Below, piece after piece: positions 6,160 to 8,318 of a DNA stretch of 8,318 nucleotides. Location: assembly GCA_900554265.1 (NCBI GenBank), contig USGZ01000056.1, positions 1-8,318 of the forward strand, written 5' to 3'. The position numbers and the translations under genes were made by a program. Every line of letters begins with the position of its first letter. Position 1 is the first letter of the stretch. The notes beneath the pieces were generated by a model. The model did not search any database, was not told the origin of the DNA, and was given only the letters and a program-made list of their open reading frames with translations. Source of the DNA: an uncultured Porphyromonadaceae bacterium. Its GTDB lineage: Bacteria > Bacteroidota > Bacteroidia > Bacteroidales > Muribaculaceae.

Positions 6160-6761
6160 TGGCCGACAGTTATCTGACAATCGTCGCTCCCTCCGAGGGG
6201 CGCTATACCGAGAAAATGAGCCGTTTTCTGGCTTTCGCCTGCCCTGCGTCCGACGCCGCGGAGGCGAAAGCCACAATCGCGGCCTACGCCAACAAGTACC
6301 ACGACGCCCGTCATGTCTGCTGGGCCTATATGGTCGGTCCTAACCGGACCGAATACCAGAGTTCCGACAACGGCGAACCTTCCGGCACCGCCGGCAAACC
6401 AATTCTCGGGCAGATCAACTCATTCGGACTGACGGATATCGTAATCGTGGTTGTCCGCTATTTCGGCGGCATCAAGCTCGGCACCTCGGGACTTATCTCC
6501 GCCTACCGCGAGGCCGCCCGCGAGGCCATCCAGGCCGCTGAAATCGTCGAGCGCCGCCAGATGGCCACGCTTACGTTCACCTTCCCCTACCTGGCGATGA
6601 ACGACGTGATGCGCCTGGTCAAGACCTCCGGCGCCACAATCGCCGCCCAGAGCTTCGACAATACCTGCTCGATGACCCTGGCCCTCCCCCTGGATGCCAT
6701 GCAGGCACTGAGGCCAAGGCTGGAGAACATTGGGGGAGTAAGCATAGCGCAAGGGAATTAG
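6159..6761 (+). CDS. YigZ/IMPACT-family protein
   Basis: The 200-residue protein has the two-domain YigZ layout (E. coli YigZ is about 204 residues). The N-terminal UPF0029/IMPACT domain (about 1-125) holds SSDNGEPSGTAGKPIL (68-83) and VVVRYFGGIKLGTSGLISAYREA (about 97-119), both hallmark motifs. The C-terminal DUF1949 ferredoxin-like domain spans about 136-196. Eukaryotic IMPACT proteins regulate the Gcn2 kinase; bacterial YigZ has been structurally characterised but its function is unclear, with a link to translation or RNA binding suggested. I chose ATG 6159 over an upstream in-frame start at 6093 because the family begins right at this point and the ATG overlaps the cydB stop (TGATG). It is the last gene of the cyd operon. 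Co-transcription is well supported; a functional link to respiration is not. Confidence 0.93.
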   Translation: MADSYLTIVAPSEGRYTEKMSRFLAFACPASDAAEAKATIAAYANKYHDARHVCWAYMVGPNRTEYQSSDNGEPSGTAGKPILGQINSFGLTDIVIVVVRYFGGIKLGTSGLISAYREAAREAIQAAEIVERRQMATLTFTFPYLAMNDVMRLVKTSGATIAAQSFDNTCSMTLALPLDAMQALRPRLENIGGVSIAQGN

Positions 6762-6782
6762 GCCAGGCGCGGGGAAATCAGA

Positions 6783-6808
6783 CTAATTCGTCCAACGAGT
6801 CCAATTAG
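6783..6808. repeat. Degenerate short-repeat spacer with a weak inverted repeat
   Basis: CTAATT at 6783-6788 faces AATTAG at 6803-6808 across a 14-base loop that contains CGTccaACG. Further along, GTCCAA-like and ATTAGCT words recur to about 6857. No gene fits here. It may be a decayed intergenic repeat; the signal is weak. Confidence 0.3.
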
Positions 6809-6875
6809 CTGAGCCCAAGCGAGTTGTTTCATTAGCTCCAGTTACTCCAATAATTTTCAATCCGTCAGAAAAAAC

Positions 6876-6910
6876 TCAGCCGCAAATCCTGCAAAGGGAT
6901 TTGCGGCTGA
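6876..6910 (-). terminator. Hairpin terminator for the minus-strand gene, possibly bidirectional
   Basis: A perfect 14-bp stem, TCAGCCGCAAATCC at 6876-6889 with GGATTTGCGGCTGA at 6897-6910, has a 7-base loop. Read on the minus strand it is followed almost at once by six T's (complement of 6869-6874), the classic terminator form, 22 bases after the stop of the secreted-protein gene. On the plus strand it is followed by TGTTTT, so it may also end the cyd-yigZ transcript, which converges on it. Confidence 0.82.
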
Positions 6911-6931
6911 TGTTTTAGTGAGAGTCGGCGG

Positions 6932-8318
6932 TCAGCGGACGGGGAGCTTGATGCTCGTAGTGCCGTCGGCGGTGCTTACGCGCAGCAGGTAGATGCCGGG
7001 CGATGTCGCGCCGAGGGTAAGGCTGTCGGCGTTGTCGGCAGCCATTACAAGCAGGCCGGAAGCGGTGTAGAGCTCAAGGCGACGGATTGCCGCGGGTGCG
7101 CTCACGTGCAGGATGCCGTTCTCCGTGCTGACGCTGACGGCGTTGCCGCCCAGTTCGATGTCGTCGACGCCGGAATTGTCGCTCAGACGGGTAATCTGGT
7201 CGATGCAGAAAGTGCCCTGCTGGGTGATGGGGCTCGTTTCCTGAACCAGACGGAAGCCACCGAGCTGATACGGATACGAAGGATCGAGCATATCCAGCAC
7301 GGCTTCGCGTCTCTGCCAGCCGAGGAAGTCGACGATGCCGAGGTCGACGTACTTGGTATCGGTTCCGGAAGTAAGGATGGCATAGAGGCGGTGGCTGTTG
7401 AAGTCGCCGTTGATGAACACGCTCAGACGCTCGTTGGTGTTGAAGTGTTCGCTTTCGCCGGTGTACTTCCAGGTGATGTCGCCCCCGCGGTTGTCGATGA
7501 ACTTGTAGGTGAACTTGCCGGAAGCCCTGCCGAGGAGCTTGTCGCTGGTGGAGCGCACGGCATTGGGCTTGGTGTTGCCGATACCGGTACTGCGTTCCTC
7601 GTCGTAGGCGAAGCGGATGCCGCTCTCCTCGAAGTCCTCGATAACGGTGCCCTCCTCGAGTCCCTTGGTAACGTCGACTGCCGAGAAGCTGATGCTTACA
7701 GGCTCTGCGAGAGGAAGATTCTCGCGGTCGCGCAGGATGGTGGAAAGCTCGAGGGAATATGTCTCGCCCTCGGTAAGGTTTCCGTTGACGCCATAGACGA
7801 TGTTGCCGTAGCCGTTGCTGAGCTTGTTGAACTTGGTGGTGCGCTTGTTCATTGTCAGCGTCTTGCCCTGGCTGTCCTTTACGGTAAGGGCGTCGTAGGC
7901 GTTGTCGGGATCGACGTTGCTGTCGAAGCGGAATTCAAGAGTCGGGCTGACGGTATGTACCTGGCCGCCGTCCTTCGGGAAATAGTCGACGAGTTCCATG
8001 CGGTTGCGGCTGCTGGTGGCGAAGCTGAAGCTCAGTGGAGCTTCCATCTGCGGATGGTCGAAGTCGGGGTCGGTGTGCTTTGCCGTGGCGTCCAGCGTCA
8101 CGGTGTATGTCACGTCGGCCTCGAGTGATATGGACGGTATGAAGCTGGCCTTGGTGTAGGAGTCCTTGTACTCGAAGTAGCCTTCGACGGCCGGAGTGAT
8201 ATGGAAAGCGTTCTCGAAGGATTCGGTATCCACGTCGGTGTTGAATGTGAAGTCGACAGTCGTGGAGCAGCTTACGGGTTCGCCTGCGGCGACGGCGGGG
8301 CTGTAGGACAGAACGGCC
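6932..8318 (-). CDS. T9SS-exported protein with Ig-like domains, C-terminal part
   Basis: This is the last 461 residues of a secreted protein; the frame is open to the window edge, so the start and perhaps a catalytic domain lie beyond 8318. A GTG at 8231-8233 sits inside a domain and is not the start. In visible numbering, residues about 1-104 and 107-216 are two SbsA/Big_5-type Ig-like repeats (YSPAVAAGEPV... with FTFNTDVD; YFPKDGGQVHTVSPTLEFRFDSNVD). Residues about 225-378 look like a beta-sandwich module (VIEDFEESGIRF to FCIDQITRL), perhaps carbohydrate-binding. Residues about 390-461 form a type A Por-secretion sorting tail (LELYTASGLLV, then GIYLLRVSTADG, ending KLPVR) that would direct export through T9SS and surface attachment. 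Similar modules occur on secreted glycosidases and adhesins; I cannot name the full protein. It converges on the cyd operon and shares the hairpin with it. Confidence 0.85.
   Translation of the reverse strand, partial: AVLSYSPAVAAGEPVSCSTTVDFTFNTDVDTESFENAFHITPAVEGYFEYKDSYTKASFIPSISLEADVTYTVTLDATAKHTDPDFDHPQMEAPLSFSFATSSRNRMELVDYFPKDGGQVHTVSPTLEFRFDSNVDPDNAYDALTVKDSQGKTLTMNKRTTKFNKLSNGYGNIVYGVNGNLTEGETYSLELSTILRDRENLPLAEPVSISFSAVDVTKGLEEGTVIEDFEESGIRFAYDEERSTGIGNTKPNAVRSTSDKLLGRASGKFTYKFIDNRGGDITWKYTGESEHFNTNERLSVFINGDFNSHRLYAILTSGTDTKYVDLGIVDFLGWQRREAVLDMLDPSYPYQLGGFRLVQETSPITQQGTFCIDQITRLSDNSGVDDIELGGNAVSVSTENGILHVSAPAAIRRLELYTASGLLVMAADNADSLTLGATSPGIYLLRVSTADGTTSIKLPVR

Noticed and set aside
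5500..6276. Minus-strand ORF of 258 codons opposite cydB and yigZ
   Set aside because: It spans the junction of two confident plus-strand genes and shows no domain.
7106..8128. Plus-strand ORF of 340 codons opposite the T9SS gene
   Set aside because: Its low-complexity Val/Ala/Glu/Asp-rich composition is typical of an antisense shadow, and the minus-strand protein has clear domains and a sorting tail.

Overview
The window comes from a bacterium of the phylum Bacteroidota, most likely order Bacteroidales. Four signs support this. Three intergenic regions carry the Bacteroidetes promoter pattern TTTG, 19-20 bp, TAnnTTTG. Start codons lack clear Shine-Dalgarno sequences. A DUF4492 gene sits directly in front of the cytochrome bd genes. 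The last gene ends in a type IX secretion (T9SS) sorting domain. Coding DNA is GC-rich and the promoter regions are AT-rich. I cannot name a genus from this stretch.

Layout, left to right: (1) the 3' part of a MalY/PatB-type PLP enzyme, cut by the window start; (2) a promoter and a two-gene tRNA unit, tRNA-Gly(GCC) and tRNA-Leu(GAG), closed by a hairpin terminator; (3) a second promoter embedded in that terminator, whose transcript would begin at an inverted-repeat, hairpin-rich element of about 116 bp and run into a nitroreductase-family gene; (4) a promoter, a glycine-zipper/OmpA-C lipoprotein gene and a strong terminator; (5) a compact plus-strand unit of DUF4492 membrane peptide, cydA, cydB and a YigZ/IMPACT-family gene, with gaps of 10 and 9 bases and a final one-base stop/start overlap; (6) a short non-coding stretch with a 14-bp hairpin placed to terminate convergent transcription; (7) on the minus strand, the C-terminal 461 residues of a large secreted protein with Ig-like domains and a T9SS tail, its start lying beyond the window.

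Functionally, the core is the cytochrome bd quinol oxidase operon, a high-affinity oxygen-consuming terminal oxidase that lets anaerobes tolerate or use traces of oxygen. DUF4492 is a plausible accessory membrane subunit. YigZ is probably co-translated with CydB. The other genes are independent housekeeping or envelope units. No gap exceeds 300 bases. I see no CRISPR array, phage gene or transposase. The least explained stretches are the hairpin element at 1530-1645, which may be a MITE-like repeat, a structured 5' leader, or both, and the tRNA leader that repeats the first eight bases of tRNA-Gly.
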